Below are positions 33,777 through 42,768 of a stretch of DNA of 63,724 nucleotides, piece after piece (the stretch's first letter is position 1; every line of letters begins with the position of its first letter). The stretch lies in contig QBMK01000022.1 of the NCBI GenBank assembly GCA_003249035.1, positions 1-63,724 on the forward strand, in the 5' to 3' direction. The DNA is from Pseudanabaena sp. GTDB lineage: Bacteria > Cyanobacteriota > Cyanobacteriia > Pseudanabaenales > Pseudanabaenaceae. The translations under genes and the position numbers were made by a program. Below the pieces are notes generated by a model. That model was not told the DNA's origin, made no database searches, and saw only the letters and a program-made list of their open reading frames with translations.

Positions 33777-34328
33777 GTGGCAAAACGAAATATAACCAAT
33801 AGAGGATCAAATATGTACATGAGCCAAGTTCAAGAAGGAAAATCTTTTCTTCATCAAGGGCAAATTTGCTTGATGGAATTGATTGAGGGAGTTTTGCAAG
33901 ATAAAACTCAATACCGTTTATTTCCTGAAGTTTCCCTTGCGCGGATAGTTCAGAAAAATGGACTAGAAGCAAGTCTCCATTATGAATTACAGAGATTTAT
34001 AAAAAGTTGTAGCTCTCTCGATATTTTGATTTGTCGCCATGAAGCTATGTTTTCTTTACCTGTAATCGCGATAGAACGTCAAAGTCCTTACCATGAATTA
34101 CCTGAGAGACAAGAAGCAGATCGCAAAAAGGCAGCAATTCTCAGAAAAGCAGAACTCCCATTAATTTATGCTGACGAGCCATCCAAAGGAATTGTTCGCT
34201 TTGCCAAAGCCGAGCAACCCCAAAATATTTGCTGTGAAGTGAATGTTTATCGAGGTTTAGGACGCGATCAATTGCGTGAATTTTTATTGTCAGTGATGGA
34301 AGAAAATAATGAGTGTCAAAGGATATGA
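33777..34328 (+). CDS. DUF2726-like protein (restriction-endonuclease-like fold)
   Basis: The product is 183 residues with a GTG start immediately after the previous stop; ATG at 33813 is an alternative giving 171 residues. The core reads YRLFPEVSLARIV... LDILICRHEAMFSLPVIAIERQ, then ERQEADRKKAAILRKAELPLIY. D-x-L-I-C and I-E-x-Q-S with R-K-K-A-A-I-L match the DUF2726 pattern found fused to or near DNA-handling proteins. The end overlaps the next gene's start by 16 bp. Confidence 0.65.
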   Translation: MAKRNITNRGSNMYMSQVQEGKSFLHQGQICLMELIEGVLQDKTQYRLFPEVSLARIVQKNGLEASLHYELQRFIKSCSSLDILICRHEAMFSLPVIAIERQSPYHELPERQEADRKKAAILRKAELPLIYADEPSKGIVRFAKAEQPQNICCEVNVYRGLGRDQLREFLLSVMEENNECQRI

Positions 34329-34666
34329 CTGATAAACCAATTCGTTGGATCGGCTCATCTCTAAATGAACTAACAAATTTTCCTGATGCAGCCCGTAAAA
34401 AAGCAGGTTTCCAACTAAGAGCCATTCAGGCTGGTGATACACCTTCTGACTTCAAACCCATGCCGACAGTTGGTTTAGATGTTGAAGAAATTCGGATTCG
34501 GACTGAAGATGCTTATCGAATATTTTATGTCGCAAGATTTGCGGAAGCCGTTTATGTCCTCCATGCTTTCCAAAAGAAAACACAAAAGACTTCAAAATCA
34601 GATATAGAAATCGGACAAAAGCGTTATCAGCAAATGTTGCAATATCGACAATCCGACCAAGAATGA
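34313..34666 (+). CDS. HigB/Gp49-like toxin (RelE superfamily)
   Basis: The 117 residues contain KPIRWIGSSLNELTNFPDAA, then KKAGFQLRAIQAGDTPSDFKPMPTVG, EEIRIRTEDAYRIFYVARF and VLHAFQKKTQKTSKSDIEIG, a clear DUF891-type toxin likely to cut mRNA on the ribosome. The start is GTG at 34313 or ATG at 34325. The matching XRE-type antitoxin is not downstream on the same strand as usual but converges from 34991. Confidence 0.88.
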   Translation: MSKDMTDKPIRWIGSSLNELTNFPDAARKKAGFQLRAIQAGDTPSDFKPMPTVGLDVEEIRIRTEDAYRIFYVARFAEAVYVLHAFQKKTQKTSKSDIEIGQKRYQQMLQYRQSDQE

Positions 34667-34685
34667 AGCAAAAAATCAGTAACTC

Positions 34686-34991
34686 TCAAGCAGCCTTTAC
34701 ATTTACCTCAAACCTCACATCCATACCCGCACGCACCAACATCATCACCAACTTATCAATACTAAACCTCTCAATATCACCATTGATCAAATCGCTAATC
34801 CGAGGTTGAGTTTCACCAAAAAACAAAGCAGCTTGCTTTTGAGTCCATCCTTGAGACTGAATGAACCGCTTAATATTCAACATCAAGTCAGCCCGAATTT
34901 TGAGATTAAGAGCCTCTTCAGGAGCGAAACCTAAATCTTCAAATACATTTGATCCACCTTGAATAACTTCAGAAACTTGATTTTTGTTCAT
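34686..34991 (-). CDS. XRE-family helix-turn-helix antitoxin (HigA-like)
   Basis: The 101 residues hold an HTH at about residues 50-75 (GWTQKQAALFFGETQPRISDLINGD), then FSIDKLVMMLVRAGMDVRFEV, typical of the antitoxin partner of HigB-type toxins. It lies on the opposite strand to the toxin and 19 bp from its stop, tail to tail. Either a local inversion has split the operon, or this antitoxin belongs to another lost toxin. Confidence 0.85.
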   Translation of the reverse strand: MNKNQVSEVIQGGSNVFEDLGFAPEEALNLKIRADLMLNIKRFIQSQGWTQKQAALFFGETQPRISDLINGDIERFSIDKLVMMLVRAGMDVRFEVNVKAA

Positions 34992-35048
34992 TTGTTTGTT
35001 CTCTGATTTGTTGTACTATGCCTAATATACCTTATTTGGCATATTTAC

Positions 35049-35107
35049 GATCACTTGTGTGGTGGAGTATGGATAATTTAGGCGATCTCTTTTTGATTGA
35101 GACTAGG
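35049..35107. repeat. HIP1-rich repeat, diverged copy A
   Basis: It shares CTTGTGTgGTGGA-GTATGGAT-ATTTAGGCGATC with the two near-identical copies at 35737 and 36646, but has lost its GCGATCGC sites by point changes. It lies between the XRE antitoxin gene and the BrnA gene. Confidence 0.6.
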
Positions 35108-35113
35108 GAAATT

Positions 35114-35398
35114 CTAGACTTTTACATTCGTGACATAAGACTTGTGTGCTTCCGCATAGATTTTTAATGCAACTGACATTTGCTGAGCCGCATTCTCTCC
35201 TTGGGCTTGAAACCATGCAAAAGTTTCAGGATCAATTTGAACCGATGTTGTAATCGCTTTAGGACTTCTCAATTGTGCTTTAGCCCAAAAATTTGCTGAG
35301 AGTGGTGGAATATCTGATGTATCGATATCCTCATCATCCATTGCATCAATTCTTTCCCAATCAGTCTTCGAGGTATTGTTCATAGTATCTGCGCTCAT
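35114..35398 (-). CDS. brnA: BrnA-type antitoxin
   Basis: The product has about 94 residues from the ATG at 35398; a longer open frame runs through the toxin. It contains KTDWERIDAMDDEDIDTSDIP, then FWAKAQLRSPK and a ribbon-helix-helix-like VQIDPETFAWFQAQGE, the standard BrnA arrangement. It binds and neutralises BrnT and represses the operon. It overlaps the toxin's end by 38 bp. Confidence 0.88.
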   Translation of the reverse strand: MSADTMNNTSKTDWERIDAMDDEDIDTSDIPPLSANFWAKAQLRSPKAITTSVQIDPETFAWFQAQGENAAQQMSVALKIYAEAHKSYVTNVKV

Positions 35399-35639
35399 AA
35401 GATAGTGCCTTTCGTAATGAAATAATCCTAACTGTCTGTTCATCAGGTTCTGTGTAGACAATGACTACAACTCGACCTTGAAGTAACCCAATACCGATAT
35501 ATCGATCTTCACCATAATTTCCTCTTTCGTCAAGTTCAACAACCATAGGCATATTGAAGATTAGATAAGCATCTGCGAAGTCAAATCCATGTTTAGCAAG
35601 ATTACTCTGTTTTTTGCGTTCATCCCACTCAAATTTCAT
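35361..35639 (-). CDS. brnT: BrnT-type toxin
   Basis: The 92 residues begin KFEWDERKKQSNLAKHGFDF and contain GEDRYIGIGLLQGRVVVIVYTE and RIISLRKALSYERRYYE, matching BrnT, a RelE-like ribonuclease toxin. The toxin comes first and antitoxin second, the usual brnTA order. Confidence 0.9.
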   Translation of the reverse strand: MKFEWDERKKQSNLAKHGFDFADAYLIFNMPMVVELDERGNYGEDRYIGIGLLQGRVVVIVYTEPDEQTVRIISLRKALSYERRYYEQYLED

Positions 35640-35736
35640 TTTAAGATTTAGTAGCTACGCCCAGTCTGAGATTCACTTAATTCTAGCTTGTGTTTAACTT
35701 TTGACAGTAAAGCTATCGCTGTTTTGATCTTGTTGA

Positions 35737-35817
35737 TTTGTTAGGGGCGATCGCTTGTGTCGTGGAAGTATGGATGATTTAGGCGATCGCTTTGTGATGA
35801 GATTAGGGGCGATCGCT
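35737..35817. repeat. 81-bp HIP1-rich repeat, copy B
   Basis: 79 of 81 bases match copy C (36646-36726). It contains three GCGATCGC octamers and the phrase TCGTGGAAGTATGGATGATT. It lies between brnT and the PIN toxin gene. Confidence 0.8.
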
Positions 35818-35838
35818 GTTGAATTCATGAAAAGAAAC

Positions 35839-36267
35839 CTAGCGATCGCCAGAAAACAGAACTGTAAAACCCTCTTGAATAAAATGATGATCGTGAGTCA
35901 AGATACGACTAATCCCCATTTGCTTCATCGTTACCATAGAAATGCAATCCGTAAGATTATACCCCTTATCTAGTCTTTGCTCATATAACTCCAATCCACC
36001 CAAAAATGTTGTACGAGATTGAGATAATACAGTCACCTTTTCTGAATCCGCATTGAGCAATTGTCGCACCGTATTTACTGTCCGTTCACGTAATTTTGCG
36101 CCTCCATCATACAAAAAATTGAGAACTTCACTAAGCACTTCATCAGTTGTAATAATTTTCGTCTTACCAAGTTTTGCGGTGATAGCGATCGCTTGACTAT
36201 GAAAAGTATCGCGAGGACTGAGTAAAGCCACCCAATAAAAAGTATCAGCAAAAATTATCTCAGTCAT
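35839..36267 (-). CDS. PIN-domain toxin (VapC-like)
   Basis: The 142 residues start with the acidic PIN motif IIFADTFYWVALLSPRD, then TTDEVLSEVLNFLYDGGAK, and carry the third acid in NLTDCISMVTMKQMG and the fourth in ILTHDHHF. It is a probable RNase. Its ATG overlaps the antitoxin's end by 4 bp. Confidence 0.9.
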   Translation of the reverse strand: MTEIIFADTFYWVALLSPRDTFHSQAIAITAKLGKTKIITTDEVLSEVLNFLYDGGAKLRERTVNTVRQLLNADSEKVTVLSQSRTTFLGGLELYEQRLDKGYNLTDCISMVTMKQMGISRILTHDHHFIQEGFTVLFSGDR

Positions 36268-36554
36268 ACTTGAGTATTGTAGAGATATCGATCATGATTT
36301 TCTGCTCCATCAGTCGGTAAACATTCCAAATCTTCATTGGATAAACCACTAGCAAAAGATGAAGCAATTCCCAGCAAAAATGAACCTGTATCTTCAATCT
36401 CAGGTAAAATTGAACTTGTTAGAGATAGCCTTTTATCTGTGTTTAGTCGCCATTCCAAAAAACTAACAAAATCTAAAACTTCCAATAAAACAGGTTCAGA
36501 TAAAGCTTCTAAATGTTCAAGCTTGCCTAAAATAATCTCTTTTACTGCGTTCAT
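36264..36554 (-). CDS. DUF2281-like antitoxin partner of the PIN toxin
   Basis: The 96 residues contain IILGKLEHLEALSEPVLLEV and LDFVSFLEWRL, the leucine-rich helix pattern of DUF2281-type antitoxins, then a Ser- and acid-rich tail that would wrap the toxin. The antitoxin-toxin order with a 4-bp overlap is typical. Confidence 0.78.
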   Translation of the reverse strand: MNAVKEIILGKLEHLEALSEPVLLEVLDFVSFLEWRLNTDKRLSLTSSILPEIEDTGSFLLGIASSFASGLSNEDLECLPTDGAENHDRYLYNTQV

Positions 36555-36645
36555 ATACCAAGCCCTATATCAACATACTTGCATTTTACTTGCCATTGCT
36601 TAAATTCAACCTAGCTGATGTAATTTTTTTTGATGATGATGATGG

Positions 36646-36726
36646 TTTGTTGGGGGCGATCGCTTGTGTCGTGGAAGTATGGATGATTTAGGCGATCGCT
36701 TTGTGATGAGATTAGAGGCGATCGCT
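36646..36726. repeat. 81-bp HIP1-rich repeat, copy C
   Basis: It is nearly identical to copy B, with two substitutions, and lies past the start of the DUF2281 antitoxin. With copies A and B it brackets each toxin-antitoxin unit on this stretch. From its end to 37009 I see no convincing gene. Confidence 0.8.
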
Positions 36727-37009
36727 TTTATGAAGTTGTATGAACGCGAAAATTGACAACGATAGGCGCGCTTTGAGATTTCGCTATACCGACTCAGATT
36801 TGTGAAGTTTACTTTCCCACATATCAACATGATTGTCGAAATCAGTATTGTTAGGAATTTCTGTTGTGCTTTGCTTGCTACCTTCGGTATTATGTCTTTA
36901 ATGCTATTCATTTGGTGTTTTGATTCAACACTTGCACCTTATCCGATGAATAGCTTTTTTGTTCTCATTTTTCAAAACTGTCCGCAGTATTGTAAGTCAT
37001 AACCATAAT

Positions 37010-37048
37010 AAAAAAGAGAAGCATTGCCAAGCAATACTTCTCTTTTTT
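37010..37048 (-). terminator. Hairpin with A/T runs, terminator of sodB
   Basis: AAAAAAGAGAAGCATTGC pairs with GCAATACTTCTCTTTTTT around CAA, one G-T pair. It lies 29 bp downstream of the sodB stop on the minus strand. Confidence 0.75.
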
Positions 37049-37076
37049 ATCCAAAAGCGCTGAGCGTCTTTTGAAA

Positions 37077-37679
37077 CTATACAGCCGCAAAGTTAGCAGC
37101 GACAAAATCCCAGTTGATCAGCTTTTCAACAAAGTTGGTCATAAAGTTAGGACGGCTATTTTGGAAGTCTAAGTAGTAAGCGTGTTCCCAAACATCCATA
37201 GTCAACAAAGGTACTTGACCTTCGTGAACTAGAGGATTCTCCGCATTAGGAGTTTTGGTGATTTTCAACTTACCGCCCTCAGCAACCAGCCATGCCCAGC
37301 CGCTACCAAATTGGGTTGCACCGGCATTTTTAAATTCAGTCTTAAAGTTGTCCAAACTGCCAAAGCTAGCATTAATGGCATCCAACAATGCACCAGTAGG
37401 AGAGCCGCCACCCGCAGGCTTGATGCCATTCCAATAGAAGGTATGGTTCCACACTTGAGCAGCGTTATTGAAGATTCCAGCTTTGCCTTCTTTGTAGCTA
37501 ATCTTGATGACTTCTTCTAAGGTTTTGTCAGCAAGATCGGTATCTTTAATCAGGTTGTTGAGGTTGGTTACATAAGCAGCATGGTGTTTACCATAGTGAA
37601 ATGATAGGGTCTCAGCAGACATACCCGAAGCTGCAAGAGCATCTTGGGTGTAGGGTAAAGATGGGAGTTCAAATGCCAT
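37077..37679 (-). CDS. sodB: Iron superoxide dismutase
   Basis: The 200 residues have metal ligands visible in LSFHYGKHHAAYV (His), QVWNHTFYW (His) and TMDVWEHAYYLDF (Asp and His). GATQFGSGWAWL and the length favour the Fe form. It removes superoxide in the cytosol. No signal peptide. Confidence 0.95.
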   Translation of the reverse strand: MAFELPSLPYTQDALAASGMSAETLSFHYGKHHAAYVTNLNNLIKDTDLADKTLEEVIKISYKEGKAGIFNNAAQVWNHTFYWNGIKPAGGGSPTGALLDAINASFGSLDNFKTEFKNAGATQFGSGWAWLVAEGGKLKITKTPNAENPLVHEGQVPLLTMDVWEHAYYLDFQNSRPNFMTNFVEKLINWDFVAANFAAV

Positions 37680-37902
37680 TGTTGTTTAACCTTTTAAAGT
37701 TTGAAGCGCTTTCTCAGCTTTAAGTATTGTTACAATTATAAACTAGATTGTAAATCGTAGTAACTGTTACAACTCTAACTTTAGATTTTGGAGATTCACA
37801 TCCCAAAACTACACATCCATAAAGCCATCGGCTTTCGTAACTTTAATTAAGGTAATGAAAAAAGACAACATGCACTAGCAATACCAAGCTATAAAATCAA
37901 TC

Positions 37903-38427
37903 ATGAAAAAAAGAGATTTGTTACTAACTGGATCTGCGATCATTGGTGGCTCTTTGCTATACCAATTTTGGCAGAAATCTACCGATTCCCCACCTATAGC
38001 CTCAGCGATCGCAGTAGACTCAAATAAAGCAACTAAGAAGTACAAAATCATGAAAACTGAAGATGAATGGAAACAAACTCTTACTCCAGAACAATTTCGT
38101 GTTCTACGAAAACATGGCACTGAGCGCCCCGCTAGTAGCCCTCTAGATAAGCAATATAGCAAAGGGGCTTATAACTGTGCTGGTTGTGACTTACCACTAT
38201 TCACATCTGACACTAAATTCAATAGCCACACGGGTTGGCCGAGCTTTTTTGCACCCATTGAAGGCGCGATCGCAACTACAACTGATACTTCATTGTTTAT
38301 GAAGCGAATTGAAGTCCATTGCAGTCGATGTGGTGGACATTTAGGACATGTTTTTGACGACGGACCCAAACCAACTGGACAGCGCTATTGTATGAATGGA
38401 GTTTCCCTCAAATTCATTCCTGCATAG
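37903..38427 (+). CDS. msrB: Peptide methionine (R)-S-oxide reductase with N-terminal membrane/signal segment
   Basis: The 174 residues have an N-terminal hydrophobic segment after KKR (DLLLTGSAIIGGSLLYQFW), then an MsrB domain: zinc pairs CAGC and CSRC, FNSHTGWPSFF, LGHVFDDGP and the catalytic Cys in RYCMNG. It reduces methionine-R-sulfoxide, here probably on the outer side of the membrane. It diverges from sodB, another oxidative-stress gene. Confidence 0.93.
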   Translation: MKKRDLLLTGSAIIGGSLLYQFWQKSTDSPPIASAIAVDSNKATKKYKIMKTEDEWKQTLTPEQFRVLRKHGTERPASSPLDKQYSKGAYNCAGCDLPLFTSDTKFNSHTGWPSFFAPIEGAIATTTDTSLFMKRIEVHCSRCGGHLGHVFDDGPKPTGQRYCMNGVSLKFIPA

Positions 38428-38430
38428 TTA

Positions 38431-38457
38431 AAAAGGCGGCGCGGTGCGCTGCCTTTT
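38431..38457. terminator. 12-bp hairpin with T-run after msrB
   Basis: AAAAGGCGGCGC pairs with GCGCTGCCTTTT around GGT, with one mismatch. It is shared between msrB and the convergent OstA-like gene. Confidence 0.65.
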
Positions 38458-38463
38458 TTGCAT

Positions 38464-40491
38464 CTAGTTCCGCTGTTCTAGTCCATCTTGAATTGTCGTC
38501 ACATTAGAAGGTGGACGAGTCCAGTTAAAGTCACTAATGCGGATCAGGAACTCCCCTAATCCTTGCTGAGGATTATAACGAACTACCACAGAATAGGTTC
38601 TCCTTGCATATTCCAAAGAGTAGACAGAATCAAATAAAGTACCATTAACTAAGCTCCAACTCTGTTGAATACCAAAGCGAATAGGTCCATAGATTTGCTG
38701 AACTATTCCGGCAGTAAGCGATTTTGTATCTGCCACACTATCGAAGAAGAATGGAGATTGACCACTAGGAAATGCTTGAGTATAGCTAACGTTTAAACCC
38801 GTATAGTCAAGGAAGTCTTTGGAAAAATTACCAACTTCCGCAGCCAAGCCAACAGTTCCATATAAGACAGATTGATTTGCTCCATTAGAATAGTAAGCAC
38901 TTACACCTACAGCTGTCAAAAAAGCATCAAGCTTCGGTACAATTGGTTGAGGAGAAAATCGCAATCCTGTTTCTTTTTCTGCGGGCAAAGGTTCTCCTCG
39001 AAGCAGGGGAAAAGACCGACTAATTACAGCAGCTCCTTGAACACGAATTAATGAACCGACAGTATTGGGTTGTAAATCACTTCGCAATGCCCCAATTAAC
39101 TGAGTAGAAAGTTGATAGCTTAGAGAAATTTTGGAATCACCAAGAATATAGTTAGGGGATATCAAAGTTGGTCCAAAAACGTTATTTACATCCTGAAACC
39201 CCAGTGAACCATTGAAAACCCGATCGCGAAAAGCATACTGTGTTAGTAAAGTATAGTTCCCAAATACTGGAAGCCTATAGCTAGCATTAGCTCGCAATAT
39301 AGAGTCCAGTTCATACAAATTTAAGCCTGATAGGCTTGCTCTTGCCGCTAAGCTTGACCCATCATCAAATGCTCCATCTAGGGTAGCCACCAGTCCAAAA
39401 ATATTTAAACCAGAAAATCCATTCTGACTAGTAAAAGCTCGTTGAATAAGCAATTGCGGTGATACTTGAAAACTCAAGTTAGGTTGAGCAATCACATCAA
39501 AGGTCTGTTGATAAAAAGCTCCCCCGCGATCTATGCGATCAAACGCTATTAAGGCAGGAGCAGAACGCTGAAATCGATCGATCGTAATACTATTGACTGG
39601 AACTGGTAGTGAAAATCCCTGATCGAAAATAATTGTGGGAGACTCTAAATCAAGACGGTTTTGAGTAGGAGAAGTTGGTGTTAAAGTCGCTTTACTGGTA
39701 ACTATTTGTAGCTCAGGTGGAGTAAAAGGGTCATTAGTAACACGCAAATTTTCGGCAGTCCATATATCCCCATCAATCATTACTCGCTCTGCAATAAAAC
39801 CAAGGCGGCCCACTTGTCCTTGAGAAGAGTTTGTGGCACCTGTAGCAGATACCGTGATTGAGTTAGGCGCAATGTCAGCCGCAGATTGAGATACTTCAGA
39901 ATTTTGCAACTTCCCAATATCAACCGCACCTGATGCTTTGAGGAGTTCACCCTTAACAGTACTGTAATTATAAGTAAGCTTTGAACCACGGATTTTTTGG
40001 TCGCCACGCTTAAAAAATACATTACCTTCAGCCACAACCTCCTGAGTTTTGGTATTTAATTGAACGCGATCTGCTTTAAGTTCTGATTTTTTATAGGTAA
40101 TCACCACGTTACCTTCAGCCACAAATACCTGAGTATTGATGTCATATTCTTGCCGATCACTAACAACATTTAACTTTTCACCGACGGGCGGGGGCAGGAC
40201 TGGGCGAGGCTTATCCTTGGGCTTCGGCTTGGGTAGACTATTTGGCTTGATAGGACCAGCTTGGGCAATCAGAGTTGCTTTGACTTGCTGAGCGATCGTA
40301 CTAGGTTCAGGCAATGCTTCTAAGAAAAGCTGTAACTGCGATTGCACCTCTATTGGCAGTTCGGTAGGCAATCCAGCAATATAGCGATTAAACGATGGCG
40401 GGGACGACAACGTTTGACTAGATCTAGCCTGTCTCACCTCAGCGTAGGTGTTAGTGGGCAGTTGAGTTGAAGGCAGTGGTAAGAAATCCAT
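38464..40491 (-). CDS. OstA/LptD-like outer-membrane protein (DUF3769 type)
   Basis: The product has 675 residues. After a Pro-rich stretch near residue 100, an OstA/LptA-like beta-jellyroll begins (YDINTQVFVAEGNVVITYKK, ELKADRVQLNTKTQEVVAEG). Then comes a long C-terminal beta-barrel region of alternating strands ending SVVVRYNPQQGLGEFLIRIS. It is the cyanobacterial counterpart of LptD, inserting lipopolysaccharide into the outer membrane. No classical signal peptide is obvious at this start. Confidence 0.82.
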   Translation of the reverse strand: MDFLPLPSTQLPTNTYAEVRQARSSQTLSSPPSFNRYIAGLPTELPIEVQSQLQLFLEALPEPSTIAQQVKATLIAQAGPIKPNSLPKPKPKDKPRPVLPPPVGEKLNVVSDRQEYDINTQVFVAEGNVVITYKKSELKADRVQLNTKTQEVVAEGNVFFKRGDQKIRGSKLTYNYSTVKGELLKASGAVDIGKLQNSEVSQSAADIAPNSITVSATGATNSSQGQVGRLGFIAERVMIDGDIWTAENLRVTNDPFTPPELQIVTSKATLTPTSPTQNRLDLESPTIIFDQGFSLPVPVNSITIDRFQRSAPALIAFDRIDRGGAFYQQTFDVIAQPNLSFQVSPQLLIQRAFTSQNGFSGLNIFGLVATLDGAFDDGSSLAARASLSGLNLYELDSILRANASYRLPVFGNYTLLTQYAFRDRVFNGSLGFQDVNNVFGPTLISPNYILGDSKISLSYQLSTQLIGALRSDLQPNTVGSLIRVQGAAVISRSFPLLRGEPLPAEKETGLRFSPQPIVPKLDAFLTAVGVSAYYSNGANQSVLYGTVGLAAEVGNFSKDFLDYTGLNVSYTQAFPSGQSPFFFDSVADTKSLTAGIVQQIYGPIRFGIQQSWSLVNGTLFDSVYSLEYARRTYSVVVRYNPQQGLGEFLIRISDFNWTRPPSNVTTIQDGLEQRN

Positions 40492-40651
40492 ACTTCAACT
40501 AAGTTTACAGGATTTTTCTCAGGTATATAGCTATCGCCAATAAAGTTAAGGCATAAAGCTAAGAAAGTAAAGGCAGCGAGAAGCTCTGCCTTCATGCTCA
40601 ATCCCAATATTTTGATGAAGCTAGCCTCACCAAAATACTGGGCGATAAACT

Positions 40652-41806
40652 TTAGTTACGAATTTGCACTGGCATAAGCAGATAAGTCATTTTGGTTGCC
40701 CCAATCGGGACAAGTACCGCAGGACTGGTCGGATTGTTCATCTGAATTTGAATTTCATTGCTCGGCAGCGCCTTTAATCCGTCTAGTAAATACTTTACGT
40801 TAAAGGCTATTTCTACATCTTCACCCGAAATTTGGGCAGGAAGAGATTCACGTCCTGCAGCAACATCAGGAGCTTCAACCGAGAGCGAAATTTCTTGCCC
40901 AATAGAGTCAATTGTGATTTTGACGATGTTATTTTTTTGGTCAGCTAATACAGCAATACGTTCTAGAGCCGATAAAAACAATTTACGCTCAACCGTGACT
41001 TGACGCTCAAATCGATTGGGAATCAATTGGCGATAGTTGGGATAATTACCATCTAACAAACGGGAAATCAAGATTTGATTAGCACTTTGAAAAATCATAT
41101 TGGAACGATCAAACTTAACCGCGATCGCACCCTCAGTTTGTTGATTGAGCATTCGTTCTAGTTCGCGCAAAGCTCTAGCAGGAATAGTCACTTCCAGATT
41201 TGTTGTCACGGTATCCCCCGTCACAGGAGGCTCATCTACATCCAAGAAGCCAGTCTGCACTACGGATAAGCGATGTCCATCGGTAGCAGCAAATTCTAAG
41301 CGATCGGCAGTAGCAGTCAGATGAACTCCCGTAAGAATCCGCTTAGTTTCATCAGCCGAAGTTGCAAACAAGGTTGATGACAAACCACTCAGCATCGACT
41401 CAACGGGCAAATAAGTAGTTTCACCATCTTCGCCAATTTGAGGCAATTCAGGAAACTCTTCCACAGGTAAGCCATGCATTTGATAACGCCCTGAGCCACA
41501 GACAATCGATACCATCGTGTTGTCCTTGTCCACTGCGATCGTGATGTCTTCATCGGGAAGACGTGACACAATGTCGTTGAGTAACTTTGCAGGAAGAGTA
41601 ATCGATCCCGCCTCAACGACTTGAGCAGGAAATGAGACCTGAATACCTAGATTGAGATCAAAGGCGGTCATACCTAAACTCTGGCTAGAGCCATCAGCAT
41701 CTAATCGAATATTTGCCAAAATTGGATGAGTAGGACGAGATGCGACTGCACGACCGACAAGGGCAAGATTAGCAGCGAGTTGGTTTTGAGGACAGACTAG
41801 TCGCAT
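40652..41806 (-). CDS. dnaN: DNA polymerase III beta sliding clamp
   Basis: The 384 residues form the three-domain clamp: LAANLALVGRAVASRPTHPI at the front, FATSADETKRILTGVHL and ATDGHRLSV in the middle, and a C-terminus TYLLMPVQIRN with the usual M-P-x-x ending. It is full length. Transcription runs away from a DnaA-box cluster 400 bp upstream, the arrangement seen at cyanobacterial origins. Confidence 0.96.
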   Translation of the reverse strand: MRLVCPQNQLAANLALVGRAVASRPTHPILANIRLDADGSSQSLGMTAFDLNLGIQVSFPAQVVEAGSITLPAKLLNDIVSRLPDEDITIAVDKDNTMVSIVCGSGRYQMHGLPVEEFPELPQIGEDGETTYLPVESMLSGLSSTLFATSADETKRILTGVHLTATADRLEFAATDGHRLSVVQTGFLDVDEPPVTGDTVTTNLEVTIPARALRELERMLNQQTEGAIAVKFDRSNMIFQSANQILISRLLDGNYPNYRQLIPNRFERQVTVERKLFLSALERIAVLADQKNNIVKITIDSIGQEISLSVEAPDVAAGRESLPAQISGEDVEIAFNVKYLLDGLKALPSNEIQIQMNNPTSPAVLVPIGATKMTYLLMPVQIRN

Positions 41807-42768
41807 AGTTGGATGGGATTTTTCTAAACTGAGTGAAAATAATGAGAAAGGGAGACTAAATTGTGAATGAATTAGATTCTAAAAAATGCAGTTAAGGCTT
41901 GTAGAGGAGATTCTAGAAGATTTCAATAGTTTGATTACTTTTAAGGTTTTAAGATTTCAGGAAAAATAAAAAACGTATTTAAAATTACTTTGTAGATTTT
42001 TTGAGAACAGAATTTAAAAAGAGATTTTCTAAAATAAATTTTTACTGAAGGAACTTTTACTTTTAGTTTTTTGATTTGTGGAAGCCAATCATACCATCGT
42101 TGGAATTTTTTACAATATCAAAATTCAAATTTATTTTTTCATTAATTTTTCATTTGATCTAATTATTACTATTTAAAGAATAATAAATCTTTAATAGTAG
42201 TAATAGGGGCTGTGGAAAATGTGGAAAACTCAAAGAAAGCTAAGTTTAATAGTACTTCTAGCGTTTTTTACCTGTGGAAAACCCTGTGGATAAACTGGCT
42301 GGTTTTCCACAGGGTATAAATACTCATTAAATGTTATCCACATTTTTGCAAAAGTTTTCCCCAGATATCCCCATCTTTTCCACAGAAAGACGGTGGTTAT
42401 CCCCAAGTTATCCACAGGTAAAAAATAAATATCTATAATTATCAACTGATTTGATTACGAAATATCCATAAAAAACTCTTTTATAATTTATTAGTTAAAT
42501 CTTAATGATACTTAACTTAAACGAATTTATTAATGATGTAGTTGCTTGTACTAATTTTATAATTTTGGTAATTAGGAATGAATTATTGATTAGACATTTC
42601 TATTTTGTCTCGCTGAACATGAATTATTAATGAAAGTGGCTCATGTTTGCTAGCAGCGATCGCTAAATTTTCTCTACGATTCCTTACAGATTGATATAGT
42701 GATGAAAAGTGAAATTGCTTGATTTGAGTTTTAATATTTAGTTTTAATATATAGGTTTAAAAATTGTT
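41807..42768. other. oriC: Replication origin oriC (DnaA-box cluster 42211-42416)
   Basis: About nine DnaA boxes of the TTATCCACA/TTTTCCACA type lie in 206 bp. On the plus strand TGTGGAAAA starts at 42211, 42220 and 42273, and TGTGGATAA at 42285. On the minus strand TTTTCCACA is at 42303 and 42376, and TTATCCACA at 42334 and 42408. A weaker TTATCCCCA is at 42397. AT-rich stretches on both sides (41840-42200 and 42420-42600) would melt easily. The neighbour is dnaN, as in other cyanobacteria. Confidence 0.88.

Noticed and set aside
34313..34991. Considered the toxin and XRE gene as a normal higBA operon
   Set aside because: They lie on opposite strands and converge, so they cannot be one transcript.
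36606..37002. Two overlapping open frames on opposite strands after the toxin-antitoxin cluster
   Set aside because: One begins in the HIP1-rich repeat and both have odd composition; no start signal or family likeness.
42230..42445. A 71-codon open frame on the minus strand in oriC
   Set aside because: It is made of DnaA boxes and repeated phrases; no protein character beyond that.
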